A stretch of DNA of 64,000 nt from Nitrosarchaeum sp. (GTDB taxonomy: Archaea; Thermoproteota; Nitrososphaeria; Nitrososphaerales; Nitrosopumilaceae). The notes beneath the pieces are model-generated. The model was not told where the DNA came from. It saw nothing but the letters and a program-made list of their open reading frames with translations, and searched no databases. Each line of letters begins with the position of its first letter. Position 1 is the stretch's first letter. This document shows positions 51,785 through 61,052 of the stretch, in pieces. The stretch is taken from positions 37,737-101,736 of the forward strand of contig BGOU01000008.1 in assembly GCA_003569705.1 (NCBI GenBank). The letters are read 5' to 3'. The position numbers were made by a program, and so were the translations under genes.

Positions 51785-53032
51785 ACCTTTTTTACCGATA
51801 TCTTTTCTATAGTATTTGTGGGGCCAAGAAATTTTTTCTGCTGCAATGTATGCATTTGAAATTGCAGATGCCAAAGTATCACCAAGTGCAGTAACTCCTA
51901 AAACGCGTCCACCATTTGATAGGATTTTTACATCTTGTTTTTTTGTTCCTGCATGAAAGACCATGGCATTTTTAGGAATTAAATCAAATCCAGTAATCTC
52001 TTCATCTTTTAGATATGATTCAGGATATCCTTCAGAGGCCAAAACAATACAAACAGATGATTGATTTTTCCAAGTAATTTGTGGCATCATAGATAGTGTT
52101 CCATCTACACTTGCAACAAAATAATCATACAAATCAAAATCCATTCTCATAGTGATTGGCTGACATTCAGGATCACCCATTCGCACGTTATACTCTAAGA
52201 CGTATGGTTCATTGTCTCTAATCATCACTCCGGCATAGAGAAATCCTTTGAAGACAATACCCTCGTTTTTCATTGATTGTAATGTTTTATTGATTATTTT
52301 ATTTTGGATTTTTTCAGCAAGAATATCATCAATGACAGGAGTTGGTGAATATGCGCCCATTCCACCAGTGTTAGGACCTTTATCATCATCAAAGATTCTT
52401 TTGTGATCTTGGCTTGTGGCCATTGGTATTGCAGTTACACCATCACATAATGCAATGTAAGATGCTTCAATTCCGTCAATTCTTTCCTCTACAATAATGC
52501 GATTTCCAGCATCACCAAATGTCTTTTTTACCAATATTGTATGAATTGCGGCAATTGCCTCATCAGTGTTATTACAAACAATCACTCCCTTTCCAGAAGC
52601 AAGACCGTCTGCCTTGACTACGACATTATAATCAAGAGACTTGACGTATTCCTCTGCTTTCTTTGAATCCTCAAAGATTTCAAATCGTGCAGTTTGAATA
52701 CCATTTCTTTTCATAAAATTTTTTGCCCAAATTTTACTAGATTCTAATTGTGCCGCTTTTTGAGATGGACCAAAAATTTTGAGATTCATTTGATTAAATC
52801 TATCTACAATTCCTGCAGCAAGAGGAGTCTCAGGACCAACTACAGTAAAACAATTATTTTTTTGAGCAAAATCAGCTAATGCATTTAGATCATCAATATC
52901 AATTGAAATGTTATTTTCTGTTCCGCCATTTCCAGGCGCTGTGAAAACTTTATCAACTTTGGAGCTTTGAGATAATTTCCATGATAATGCATGTTCGCGT
53001 CCACCAGAACCGATAACTAAAACATTAACCAA
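51770..53032 (-). CDS. purD: phosphoribosylamine-glycine ligase
   Basis: Second step of purine synthesis. A 420-residue ATP-grasp enzyme: VLVIGSGGREHALSWKL, FGPSQKAAQLESSKIWAKNF, VVKADGLASGKGVIV, GNRIIVEERIDG, NTGGMGAYSP, and YNVRMGDPECQPITMRM for the metal site. No additional domain is present. Confidence 0.96.
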   Translation of the reverse strand: MVNVLVIGSGGREHALSWKLSQSSKVDKVFTAPGNGGTENNISIDIDDLNALADFAQKNNCFTVVGPETPLAAGIVDRFNQMNLKIFGPSQKAAQLESSKIWAKNFMKRNGIQTARFEIFEDSKKAEEYVKSLDYNVVVKADGLASGKGVIVCNNTDEAIAAIHTILVKKTFGDAGNRIIVEERIDGIEASYIALCDGVTAIPMATSQDHKRIFDDDKGPNTGGMGAYSPTPVIDDILAEKIQNKIINKTLQSMKNEGIVFKGFLYAGVMIRDNEPYVLEYNVRMGDPECQPITMRMDFDLYDYFVASVDGTLSMMPQITWKNQSSVCIVLASEGYPESYLKDEEITGFDLIPKNAMVFHAGTKKQDVKILSNGGRVLGVTALGDTLASAISNAYIAAEKISWPHKYYRKDIGKKGLSYI

Positions 53033-53092
53033 CAGAAATTATATTTCACTCAATTATATAATCCAAGATATCAAAATGCAAAAAAGGGGTTT

Positions 53093-53230
53093 TTACTCAA
53101 ATGCGTGTTTCCACATTTTTGCCAGTTTTGTCTGACAGTCATCACAGTTTTCTAGATGTTCATAGAATTTTTTTGTATTTTGCGCATATGATTTTACCAT
53201 CCCTTCTTGGATTTTATCAAAGTTAAACAT
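53093..53230 (-). CDS. small CxxC protein, 45 aa
   Basis: A complete short frame upstream of purD on the same strand (61 bp). Helical, with CDDC near the centre (NCDDCQTKLAKMWKH). A zinc or redox role is possible; family unknown. ATG is close to a promoter-like region shared with ileS. Confidence 0.55.
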   Translation of the reverse strand: MFNFDKIQEGMVKSYAQNTKKFYEHLENCDDCQTKLAKMWKHAFE

Positions 53231-53289
53231 GAAATTCTACGAGTATTGCAACTTAATAAAATTCCGAAATATCAAAAAATCAATTTAGC

Positions 53290-53296
53290 TTTATAA
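53290..53296 (+). promoter_or_regulatory. TATA box of ileS
   Basis: TTTATAA ends 25 bp before the ATG at 53322, matching a leaderless archaeal transcript. Confidence 0.5.
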
Positions 53297-53321
53297 TGCC
53301 ACACTCATATCAAAATCTAAG

Positions 53322-56300
53322 ATGGAACTTTCATCAAAATTTGATGCAAAAGCAATTGAATCAGAGATAAGAAAATACATCAAATCAATTGATGTTGAGA
53401 AACTAATCTTTGAGTCAGACAAGCCTGAGAAAATAATGTTTATCGAAGGTCCTCCCACTATGAATGGGGTTCCACATGCAGGGCATCTTAGAGGACGCGT
53501 GATTAAGGATCTATGGTACAGATTCAACACATTGCAGGGGAAAAAAATCACATTTAATGGAGGATGGGACACACAGGGACTTCCAGTGGAATTACAAGCA
53601 GAAAAAGAGCTTGGAGTAACTGGTGGTAAATCAGAAGTCATTGAAAAAGTTGGAATTGAAAAACTAGTTGAGGAATGCAAACGTATTGTAAAAAAATTCA
53701 ATACCAAATGGATTGAGGTAGATAATTCACTTGGAATGTCATTTAATCACAATAAAGCATATTGGACTTATCGAGACGAATTTATTGAAAGGGAGTGGCA
53801 GGTTCTCAAAAAAGCACATGAAAATAAAATACTAGAAGAAGACTTTACAGTAATTGCATATTGTCCAAGCTGCCAAACATCACTTAGTCATGCCGAAGTT
53901 AATCAAGGGTATGCAGAAGTAAAAGATCCATCATTATACTATAAAGTTAAACTCAGAGATGAAGATGCATATCTGATTGTTTGGACCACAATGCCATTTA
54001 CTCTAGTTACAGATGCAATGGTAGGACTGAATCCAGATGAGGATTACGCATATGTCAAAGTGGAAAATGAAACATGGGTTATTGGAAAAACAAGACTGGA
54101 AGAATTTTTCAAGGAAGTAAATATCGAAAAGCATGAAATTGTAAAGACTGCAAAAGGTTCAGAGTTTGAGGGGAAAAAGTACATCCATCCGCTTTTGAAT
54201 TTAATTCCAGGACTAGATGAATGTGCAAAGGAAAATAACTTTCATGTTGCAGTATCAGAAGAATTTGTAGAGGTTACAACAGGTAGCGGTTTGGTTCATT
54301 TGTCTCCTGCCAATGGGGAAGAAGATATAAAAATTGCAAACAAAAGAAAAGTCAAAGTATTCAGCCCCATTAATGATCAGGTAAAGTTTACCAGTTTGGC
54401 TGGAAAGTACGAGGGAATGTTTGTCAGAGATGCAGATAGAATAATTGTAGATGATCTCAAAGAATGTGATGCACTTGTAAAAATTGGAAAAATCAAGCAC
54501 AAATACCCATTATGTTGGAGATCTCAGCACCCAATTGTATGGCTTGCACGAAAAGGTTGGTTTTACAAACTAGATAGATTAGAAGATAAGGCAATTGCCG
54601 CAGCAGAAAGTGTAGAATACTTTTTTGACCAGCCAAAAAACAGATTTTTGGGAATAATTAAAGAGAAACATCCATGGTGTATATCTCGAGAGAGAATTTG
54701 GGGATGTCCATTACCAGTTTGGATATGCAAGGAGTGTGGAGAACAAAATTGGTTCTTTACAAGAAAAGAAATCATAGATTCTGCAGCAAACTTACCTGAT
54801 GGACCAAATTTTGAATTACATCGTCCGTGGATTGACAACATCACCATAAAATGTAAACAATGCAACAGTGCAAATACAAAAAGAGAAGAATATGTTTTAG
54901 ATACATGGCACAATAGTGGTTCTGCCCCATATTCATCATTAACAGATGAAGAGTATTCCAAAGGAATACCTGCACCATTTTTCACAGAAGGTATTGATCA
55001 AACAAGAGGATGGGCATATACACTATTGATAGAAAATGTGATTTTAAACAATGGTCCAATTTCACCATTCAAGTCATTTTTGTTTCAAGGTCATGTACTT
55101 GATGAGAAGGGAGGTAAGATGAGTAAAAGTTTAGGAAATGTAATAGATGGTGCAGAATTACTAGAAAAATATCCAGTAGATTTGATTAGATTTTATTTTA
55201 TCTGGAAGGCAAGTCCAATAGAGCCACTTAGTTTCAGTACTGATGAGTTAATGTCAAGACCATATCAAGTACTCAATACACTGTTTAATTTGCATCTGTA
55301 TTTTAAACAAAATAGTGAGTACGATAATTTTGAGAATACAAAAACAATCTCATGGGCAAAAGAAAATGAATTGCTAACATCTCCAGATATTTGGCTTTTA
55401 TCAAAATTACAAAAATTAATCAAAAAAACAACAGAGCGTAATGAGTCGTGTAAATTCCATGAAGCCGCAAAAGCAGTTGATGACTTTATCATAAATAATC
55501 TTAGTCAGATATACATCCCAATTACCAGAGGGGAGTTATGGGATGAGGATGAGTCAAAAAAGAACAGAAGACTAGCAATTTATGCAATCCTAAGGGAGGT
55601 GCTCAAAACATTAGATATTTTGATTCATCCACTTTGTCCATTTACTAGCGAGTATCTCTATCAGGCAACATTTGATGGAAAAAAGAGCATTTTGCTAGAC
55701 AAATGGCCACAGTACCAAGAAATTTTAGTCAATGAAGAGATTGAAGAATCATTTGACATCATGAAAGACATAGTTTCAATTTCATCTGCTGCAAGAATGA
55801 AAGGAAAGCTAAAACGCCGATGGCCATTAGCTGAAGCATTAATTTGTGTAAGTAAAGGTCAGAAACAAAAATTAGAATCACTGTCTCCTTTGCTAATGTC
55901 ACAACTCAATGTAGAAAAATTCACAGTTTTTGAAACAGAAAAAGACTCGGGATTAGAACAAGTATTGGAATTAAAGCAGCTAAACTTACCTCTCAGATCA
56001 GTTGTGGAATTGGAAAGAAAACGAATAGGCCCTAAAGCAAAACAGCACATGATAAAACTCGTCAATGTATTTTCAGAAACCAACAAAGAAGAAATCATAT
56101 CATCACTCCAAAAAGAAGGACAGTACAACTATGAAATTGATGGTGAAAAAATTTCGCTGGACAGAGAAGATTTCACAGTAGATTTTGATGCAAGTGAAGA
56201 ATTTGCAGTATCAAAGCGGGATAACTATATCGTATTCATATCTACTTTAAGAAACAAAGAGATGATGGCAAGGGGTTTGATAAAAGATGTTGCAAGAAGA

Positions 56301-56519
56301 CTGCAAACATTAAGAAAAGAAAGAGGATACAATCCAACAGATATTCTCAATGTTGCATCAATACTTGATTTAGATGAAGAGTCACTAGAAATGATAAAAG
56401 AAAAATCAGAAGATTTGGCATTTTTAGTTAGGGTAAAACAAGTAAATTTTACAGAATCATGCAAAGAGTACAAAGATGACGATATTGACGGTCAAAAGAT
56501 AAGGATTTCAGTAGAATAA
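53322..56519 (+). CDS. ileS: isoleucyl-tRNA synthetase (archaeal/eukaryal type)
   Basis: A class I synthetase of 1065 residues. HIGH-type motif GVPHAGHLRG near 50, an editing CP1 domain (about 185-410), two Cys clusters in CPSCQTSLSH and CKECGEQN/CKQCNSAN, the KMSKS motif GGKMSKSLGN near 600, and the C-terminal anticodon-binding domain. The Cys-rich inserts and late C-terminal domain agree with archaeal IleRS. Single gene unit with its own TATA box. Confidence 0.96.
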   Translation: MELSSKFDAKAIESEIRKYIKSIDVEKLIFESDKPEKIMFIEGPPTMNGVPHAGHLRGRVIKDLWYRFNTLQGKKITFNGGWDTQGLPVELQAEKELGVTGGKSEVIEKVGIEKLVEECKRIVKKFNTKWIEVDNSLGMSFNHNKAYWTYRDEFIEREWQVLKKAHENKILEEDFTVIAYCPSCQTSLSHAEVNQGYAEVKDPSLYYKVKLRDEDAYLIVWTTMPFTLVTDAMVGLNPDEDYAYVKVENETWVIGKTRLEEFFKEVNIEKHEIVKTAKGSEFEGKKYIHPLLNLIPGLDECAKENNFHVAVSEEFVEVTTGSGLVHLSPANGEEDIKIANKRKVKVFSPINDQVKFTSLAGKYEGMFVRDADRIIVDDLKECDALVKIGKIKHKYPLCWRSQHPIVWLARKGWFYKLDRLEDKAIAAAESVEYFFDQPKNRFLGIIKEKHPWCISRERIWGCPLPVWICKECGEQNWFFTRKEIIDSAANLPDGPNFELHRPWIDNITIKCKQCNSANTKREEYVLDTWHNSGSAPYSSLTDEEYSKGIPAPFFTEGIDQTRGWAYTLLIENVILNNGPISPFKSFLFQGHVLDEKGGKMSKSLGNVIDGAELLEKYPVDLIRFYFIWKASPIEPLSFSTDELMSRPYQVLNTLFNLHLYFKQNSEYDNFENTKTISWAKENELLTSPDIWLLSKLQKLIKKTTERNESCKFHEAAKAVDDFIINNLSQIYIPITRGELWDEDESKKNRRLAIYAILREVLKTLDILIHPLCPFTSEYLYQATFDGKKSILLDKWPQYQEILVNEEIEESFDIMKDIVSISSAARMKGKLKRRWPLAEALICVSKGQKQKLESLSPLLMSQLNVEKFTVFETEKDSGLEQVLELKQLNLPLRSVVELERKRIGPKAKQHMIKLVNVFSETNKEEIISSLQKEGQYNYEIDGEKISLDREDFTVDFDASEEFAVSKRDNYIVFISTLRNKEMMARGLIKDVARRLQTLRKERGYNPTDILNVASILDLDEESLEMIKEKSEDLAFLVRVKQVNFTESCKEYKDDDIDGQKIRISVE

Positions 56520-56690
56520 CAATCAACACGGTAAATAACCAAGATTCAAAGTCATTTTTTCTCTGGAAGGATATTTTGTTTTTTTACTACATTGATTCTA
56601 GATAAAAGGTGAGATTGCAATGCACTTACCTGGCAATATGTCACTTTTCTGGAAAATTTAATTACAAAATTTATTTTTGATGAAATGTAA

Positions 56691-56700
56691 TATTTTTATT
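56691..56700 (+). promoter_or_regulatory. TATA-like element before the Dps-like gene
   Basis: TATTTTTATT, 26-35 bp before ATG at 56726. A second AT-rich block lies just upstream near 56661-56680. Confidence 0.4.
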
Positions 56701-56725
56701 AGAACAGATAATTGAACAAACCAAT

Positions 56726-57313
56726 ATGCCCGAATCAAAAACACCAACAGTTGTTGGAATCAATGTTCTAAAACAAAATGGCTTGGACGTAGAGGAATTA
56801 AAAAAACTATTGATTCAAAATGCTTCAGTAGAATTTACTGCCTACTACTATTTCACCAATTTGAGAGCACATTGTACAGGCTTGGAAGGAGAAGGACTCA
56901 AAGGAATTATTGAGGACGCTAGACTAGAAGATCTTAGCCACTTTGAATCATGTCTTGAGAGAATATACCAATTAGGTGGTTCTCTTCCAAATGATGCAAT
57001 AGAATTCATCAAAATGTCAGGATGTGAGTTCTTACAGCTTCCAGCAAATCCAACAGATCACAAGGCAATACTAGAAAAATGTCTCAAAGCCGAACAAGGT
57101 GCAATTGTCAACTGGGATAAAGTCTGTAAACTGACTTTTGGAAAAGATCCTACAACGTATGACATTGCAAAAGATATTTTGGCAGAGGAGATCGAACATG
57201 AGTCATGGTTCCTAGAATTAATCTATGGAAGACCATCAGGACACATGAGAAGAAAATACTCTGGGGAAAGACCACACACCAGAAAACATTCTAGAGCACT
57301 TGATATGGCATAA
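56726..57313 (+). CDS. Dps-like ferritin-fold protein (DPSL)
   Basis: A 195-residue four-helix ferritin fold. Iron ligands are readable as Glu in NASVEFTAYYYF, Glu/His in LEDLSHFESCLERIY, and Glu/Glu/His in ILAEEIEHESWFLELIY, with Cys residues (SGCEFLQL) between, the layout of thioferritin/DPSL proteins that use peroxide to store iron and protect DNA. The C-terminus is basic (GHMRRKYSGERPHTRKH), which could bind DNA. Own promoter. Confidence 0.83.
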   Translation: MPESKTPTVVGINVLKQNGLDVEELKKLLIQNASVEFTAYYYFTNLRAHCTGLEGEGLKGIIEDARLEDLSHFESCLERIYQLGGSLPNDAIEFIKMSGCEFLQLPANPTDHKAILEKCLKAEQGAIVNWDKVCKLTFGKDPTTYDIAKDILAEEIEHESWFLELIYGRPSGHMRRKYSGERPHTRKHSRALDMA

Positions 57314-57410
57314 AGCCAAATCACATTCTTTTCTTTTAATTAAAAATGAACCAACTGGTTAGCTTTTAGCTAATCAGGTATGATAAATAGAAAAAACGTG
57401 TAATGATTGT

Positions 57411-57740
57411 ATGGTAAAACAGATTAGTCTTGATGCTTGGCAAATTCAGCATCTAACCGATCTGTTAAAAAAAGGCTCAGAGATTGTTGCAAAGACCAAC
57501 AAACCAATTGTACTGTATAGACAAACATTGGAAGAAGAAGAAGAGGCCTATGAAGAAATTGTATGCACACTTGTCAAAGATTATGTAATTGAACAACTAG
57601 TTACATCAGGAGGAGTACTAGTACCAAACTTTCATCAGCAGTTTGTTTTTACAATTGAAGAGTTTCCGCAAGAATTATTGAGAAAAAGTCGTGATCGATT
57701 TTTGCAAGTAATTGATTTTCTTGAAGAACAGCTAAATTAG
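57411..57740 (+). CDS. hypothetical protein, 109 aa
   Basis: Not recognised. Two helical segments around an acidic run of five Glu in ETLEEEEEAYEEIV; no cofactor motifs. It lies between the Dps-like gene and sucC on the same strand and ends 40 bp before sucC. Confidence 0.6.
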   Translation: MVKQISLDAWQIQHLTDLLKKGSEIVAKTNKPIVLYRQTLEEEEEAYEEIVCTLVKDYVIEQLVTSGGVLVPNFHQQFVFTIEEFPQELLRKSRDRFLQVIDFLEEQLN

Positions 57741-57780
57741 CATCATAATTAATAAAGACCGTAAAATCGTTGGTTTTTGC

Positions 57781-58887
57781 ATGCATTTACTAGAGTTTCA
57801 AGCAAAAGAATTATTCAGAGAATATGGAATTAATCTTCTCCCAAGTAAGGCATCAACGACCATTGAAGAAGGTAGAAAACATGCAAAAGAGTTAGGATAT
57901 CCATTTGTGATTAAAATTCAGGTTCCAGTAGGAGGTAGAGGAAAAGCTGGAGGCATTCAAAAATGCCAAAATGATGATGAATTTGAGCTAAAGTATCCTC
58001 AAGTTTTAGGATTAACAATCAAAGGAGAAAAGGCACGTGCAATTTTACTTGAAAAGATGGCAGATATTAAAAAAGAGTTGTACCTGTCATTGTTTTTGAA
58101 TCGTTCAAAAAGATGCTATACAATTATTGCATCGCCGGAGGGTGGAGTTGAAATTGAATCAGTTAAAAATCAAATCATAAAAGAAGTTGGGCTTGGAGAT
58201 GTTTCAGAACAAGTAGCCAGAGAGGTTGCAAAAGAGATGAAATTAGAAGGAACCCTAGCTGATGAATTTGTAGATATTTTACAAAAACTAGCAAAACTTA
58301 CAGTTGAAAAAGAATCTGAATTGACAGAAATAAACCCACTTGCAATTATGCAGAATGGTTCATTGATGGCATTGGATGGAAAATTTGTTACAGATGACAA
58401 CAGTAATTTTAGACATGATGAATTACAAAAATATCAAGAAAAAACAGAAATTGAAGTAAGAGCAGAAAAAAGCGGATTTTCACTAGTGGAATTAGATGGA
58501 GATATTGCAGTTGTTGGAAATGGTGCAGGATTGGTAATGTCCACACTAGATATGTTATCAGATAATGGCGGGAAACCAGCATGTTTCTTAGATGTTGGAG
58601 GTGGTGCAACAACTGAATCAGTTTACGAGGCGCTTACTTTGATTAGCAAAATGAGTAGAGTCAAAGGAATTTTGGTTAATCTTTACGGAGGAATTGTAAA
58701 AACAACTGTAGTTGCAGAAGCATTTCTTAAAGCGTATGACGATAATCTGATCAATCTTCCAGTATTTGCAAGACTCAAAGGCACTGAATCTGAAAAAGCA
58801 AAAGAAATGCTAAAAGAATCTAGAACCAAAATTTATGATTCAATAGAAGAGGCAATTAATGCAGCAGTTATGGGGATTAAAAAATGA
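57781..58887 (+). CDS. sucC: succinyl-CoA synthetase beta subunit (ADP-forming type)
   Basis: A 368-residue ATP-grasp protein: HLLEFQAKELFREYGINL, VPVGGRGKAGGIQKC, ESELTEINPLAIM and CoA-ligase region NLYGGIVKTTVVAEA. Together with SucD it makes succinyl-CoA with ATP. In ammonia-oxidising archaea this can serve the TCA route or the carbon-fixation cycle. Overlaps sucD by 4 bp. Confidence 0.92.
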   Translation: MHLLEFQAKELFREYGINLLPSKASTTIEEGRKHAKELGYPFVIKIQVPVGGRGKAGGIQKCQNDDEFELKYPQVLGLTIKGEKARAILLEKMADIKKELYLSLFLNRSKRCYTIIASPEGGVEIESVKNQIIKEVGLGDVSEQVAREVAKEMKLEGTLADEFVDILQKLAKLTVEKESELTEINPLAIMQNGSLMALDGKFVTDDNSNFRHDELQKYQEKTEIEVRAEKSGFSLVELDGDIAVVGNGAGLVMSTLDMLSDNGGKPACFLDVGGGATTESVYEALTLISKMSRVKGILVNLYGGIVKTTVVAEAFLKAYDDNLINLPVFARLKGTESEKAKEMLKESRTKIYDSIEEAINAAVMGIKK

Positions 58888-59801
58888 CAGATATTTTCAA
58901 ACTATTAAGAGGAAATCCGGATGATTCAGATTACAAGAAAAAAGGAGTGATTGTTCAGGGAATTACGGGAGCGTATGGATCATTGCATGCAAAAAATATG
59001 ATGGCATATGGAACAAATGTTGTTGCAGGCGTTACTCCAGGAAAAGGAGGCCAGAAATTCGAAGGTAAAGTTCCAATTTACAACACAGTCAAAGAAGCAG
59101 TAGATGCAAGTGATGCAAAAATTTCAATTATTTTTGTCCCAGCAAAATTCTTTTTGGGAGCTGCAAAAGAAGCACTAGAAGCAGGAATTAAACTACTAGT
59201 AGCAATACCAGAACATGTTCCAATTAGAGATACAATGGAAGTCATAGATTTAGCAAACAAAAAAGATGCCATAATTATAGGACCAAACACCCCAGGTGTA
59301 ATGATTCCAGAATTGATAAAAATAGGAATTATGCCGCCCATGCCATTTAAGGCAGGAAAAATTGCAGTGTTATCAAAAAGTGGCACGTTACTTTATGAAA
59401 TTTCAGACGCATTAACAAATGCAGGATTTGGACAATCCATAACAATAGGAGTTGGTGGAGACCCAATTAACGGAACACGAATGATTGATGCATTTGACAT
59501 GGTCAAAGATATTCCAGACCTAGAAGGATTGGTAGTAATAGGAGAAATCGGAGGAGACTCGGAAGAAATTTTGGCTCAACGTATCATAGATATCGGATTC
59601 AAAAAACCAACTGTTGCATACATTGCAGGAAGATCAGCACCAAAAGAAAAAAGAATGGGTCATGCAGGAGCAATAGTAATGGGAACATATGGTTCTGCAG
59701 AATCCAAAGTATCCATGTTTAACAAGGCAAACATACCAGTAGCAAATAGACCATCTCAAGTACCAGTATTACTAGCAGGAAAAATGCAACAATCCGATTA
59801 G
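58884..59801 (+). CDS. sucD: succinyl-CoA synthetase alpha subunit
   Basis: A 305-residue CoA-binding subunit: GVIVQGITGAYGSLHAKNM, TNVVAGVTPGKGGQ, GPNTPGVMIPELIKIGIMP and the phosphohistidine region MGHAGAIVMGTYGSAESK (active-site His). The substrate range could include other short acids in this family. Same operon as sucC; rpl40e follows 30 bp later. Confidence 0.93.
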   Translation: MTDIFKLLRGNPDDSDYKKKGVIVQGITGAYGSLHAKNMMAYGTNVVAGVTPGKGGQKFEGKVPIYNTVKEAVDASDAKISIIFVPAKFFLGAAKEALEAGIKLLVAIPEHVPIRDTMEVIDLANKKDAIIIGPNTPGVMIPELIKIGIMPPMPFKAGKIAVLSKSGTLLYEISDALTNAGFGQSITIGVGGDPINGTRMIDAFDMVKDIPDLEGLVVIGEIGGDSEEILAQRIIDIGFKKPTVAYIAGRSAPKEKRMGHAGAIVMGTYGSAESKVSMFNKANIPVANRPSQVPVLLAGKMQQSD

Positions 59802-59831
59802 AATAAAAGAGAGAGATTAAGGAGAAAATTA

Positions 59832-59999
59832 ATGCCTATTACAGATCCAGAGAAAAAACGTATTGCTCAAACTGCTCGTCTAGTTATGAAAATATGCTTT
59901 AACTGTGGATGCAGAAACGACATTAATGCAACCAGATGCAGAAAATGTAGAAACCCATACTTGAGATTAAAGAACAGAAATCTCGGCGTCAAAAAGTAG
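59832..59999 (+). CDS. rpl40e: ribosomal protein L40e
   Basis: A 55-residue small basic ribosomal protein with the four-Cys zinc site CFNC...CRKC (ICFNCGCRND, TRCRKCRNPYLRLK). The start PITDPEKKRIAQ matches archaeal L40e. It follows sucD closely and may share its transcript. Confidence 0.95.
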   Translation: MPITDPEKKRIAQTARLVMKICFNCGCRNDINATRCRKCRNPYLRLKNRNLGVKK

Positions 60000-60001
60000 A
60001 A

Positions 60002-60271
60002 TTAAAAATTCATCAATCTTTGTCTATATTGTACTATTGCGGATTTTATTTTCGGTTGATATTCGGAGATAAATGCCCTTACAGCATTTTCATTTTCTAA
60101 TTCCTCAATGTTTAATTGCAAATCATCAGGTAATTGATCATTCATGTGATAAAGCACTTTGGAGGCTTCGATGTATTGACCTAAATTTGCTGAATAGTCA
60201 AATGCCAATTGCATTCGTTCAACTAGCGCATCAAATTCACGTAAAGACATGATTGATTTTTTGATTTTCAA
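60002..60271 (-). CDS. hypothetical helical protein, 89 aa
   Basis: Not recognised. Helical (LREFDALVERMQLAFDY), acidic centre with ELENENAVRAFISEY, basic end. Start could be the Met at 60250 (MSLREFDALV). Convergent with rpl40e, 2 bp between stops. Confidence 0.6.
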   Translation of the reverse strand: MKIKKSIMSLREFDALVERMQLAFDYSANLGQYIEASKVLYHMNDQLPDDLQLNIEELENENAVRAFISEYQPKIKSAIVQYRQRLMNF

Positions 60272-60350
60272 TAGAAAAGGTCAAGGTTATCATGATATCA
60301 GATAGATAAAGAACCAAAGACAAAAAAGATGCTTATTTTGTAATTTTGTT

Positions 60351-60441
60351 GGACCGGTTGTCTAGTGGTTAGGATGACGCACTCACACTGCGTAAGGAGA
60401 AATTCCCGCAAAGGTCGTGGGTTCAAATCCCACCCGGTCCA
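60351..60441 (+). tRNA. tRNA-Val (anticodon CAC) with a 17-18 nt intron-like insertion
   Basis: Acceptor GGACCGG pairs with CCGGTCC (60434-60440), discriminator A at 60441, no encoded CCA. D-arm GTCT/GGAT, anticodon stem ACGCA/TGCGT with loop CTCACAC (anticodon CAC at 60384-60386), and T-arm GTGGG/CCCAC with TTCAAAT loop all fit. Between the anticodon stem and the T-stem there are 23 nt (60394-60416) instead of 5; AAGG occurs at both ends. Removing about 18 nt leaves a normal 73-nt tRNA, so an intron near position 44/45 is likely. Confidence 0.92.
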
Positions 60442-60489
60442 CATATCCATCATATGTCCAAAAGAGAATAGTTTACAAAATCATATTGA

Positions 60490-60801
60490 TTACCCATAAT
60501 CAATTTTCTTTATTCGCACGGTACTTCCTTTAGTTTCTAGATAATGTCCAATAAAATTAGTCATTTGTTCTCCAATTTTATATCCTAATGCCCCCTCCAT
60601 TATGCCTGATTTTTCAATTCTTTCTGCCAACTCTTCACTAATCTGAATATTAAAAAATGTCCAACCAAATTTTTCAAACGGTTTTTCAATCGTGCATCCA
60701 TTTTGCACATTGCATTCTATTTCTAGATCTGCCAAAGCTTGTCTTACTATTGGAATCTCCTTCTCATAACTTCTGGTACTAAGCTGAAATAATGGATTCA
60801 A
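60490..60801 (-). CDS. hypothetical protein, 103 aa
   Basis: Not recognised. Alpha/beta appearance with IPIVRQALADLEIECNVQNGC near the start and an even composition; possibly a small dimeric protein. It lies alone downstream of the tRNA gene, convergent with it. Confidence 0.6.
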   Translation of the reverse strand: MNPLFQLSTRSYEKEIPIVRQALADLEIECNVQNGCTIEKPFEKFGWTFFNIQISEELAERIEKSGIMEGALGYKIGEQMTNFIGHYLETKGSTVRIKKIDYG

Positions 60802-61052
60802 GATGTGTTAGTCTATTGAGAATTATCTTACCAATCTATATTGTTTGAGGATTTCATTTGCAATTGGTAGATTGTTTTAGGTGCAAATGAGATTACCCAT
60901 AAAAAGATGAATCACAAGTACATCATACTATAGAACTTAAAATGATATGAATCGCAAATAATACAACAAAAAACAGATTATTCAGGCATTATTAAGACGG
61001 TATTTCCAACTCATATCTTTAAAATATTACACCCATAAAAGAAAGTAAAATT

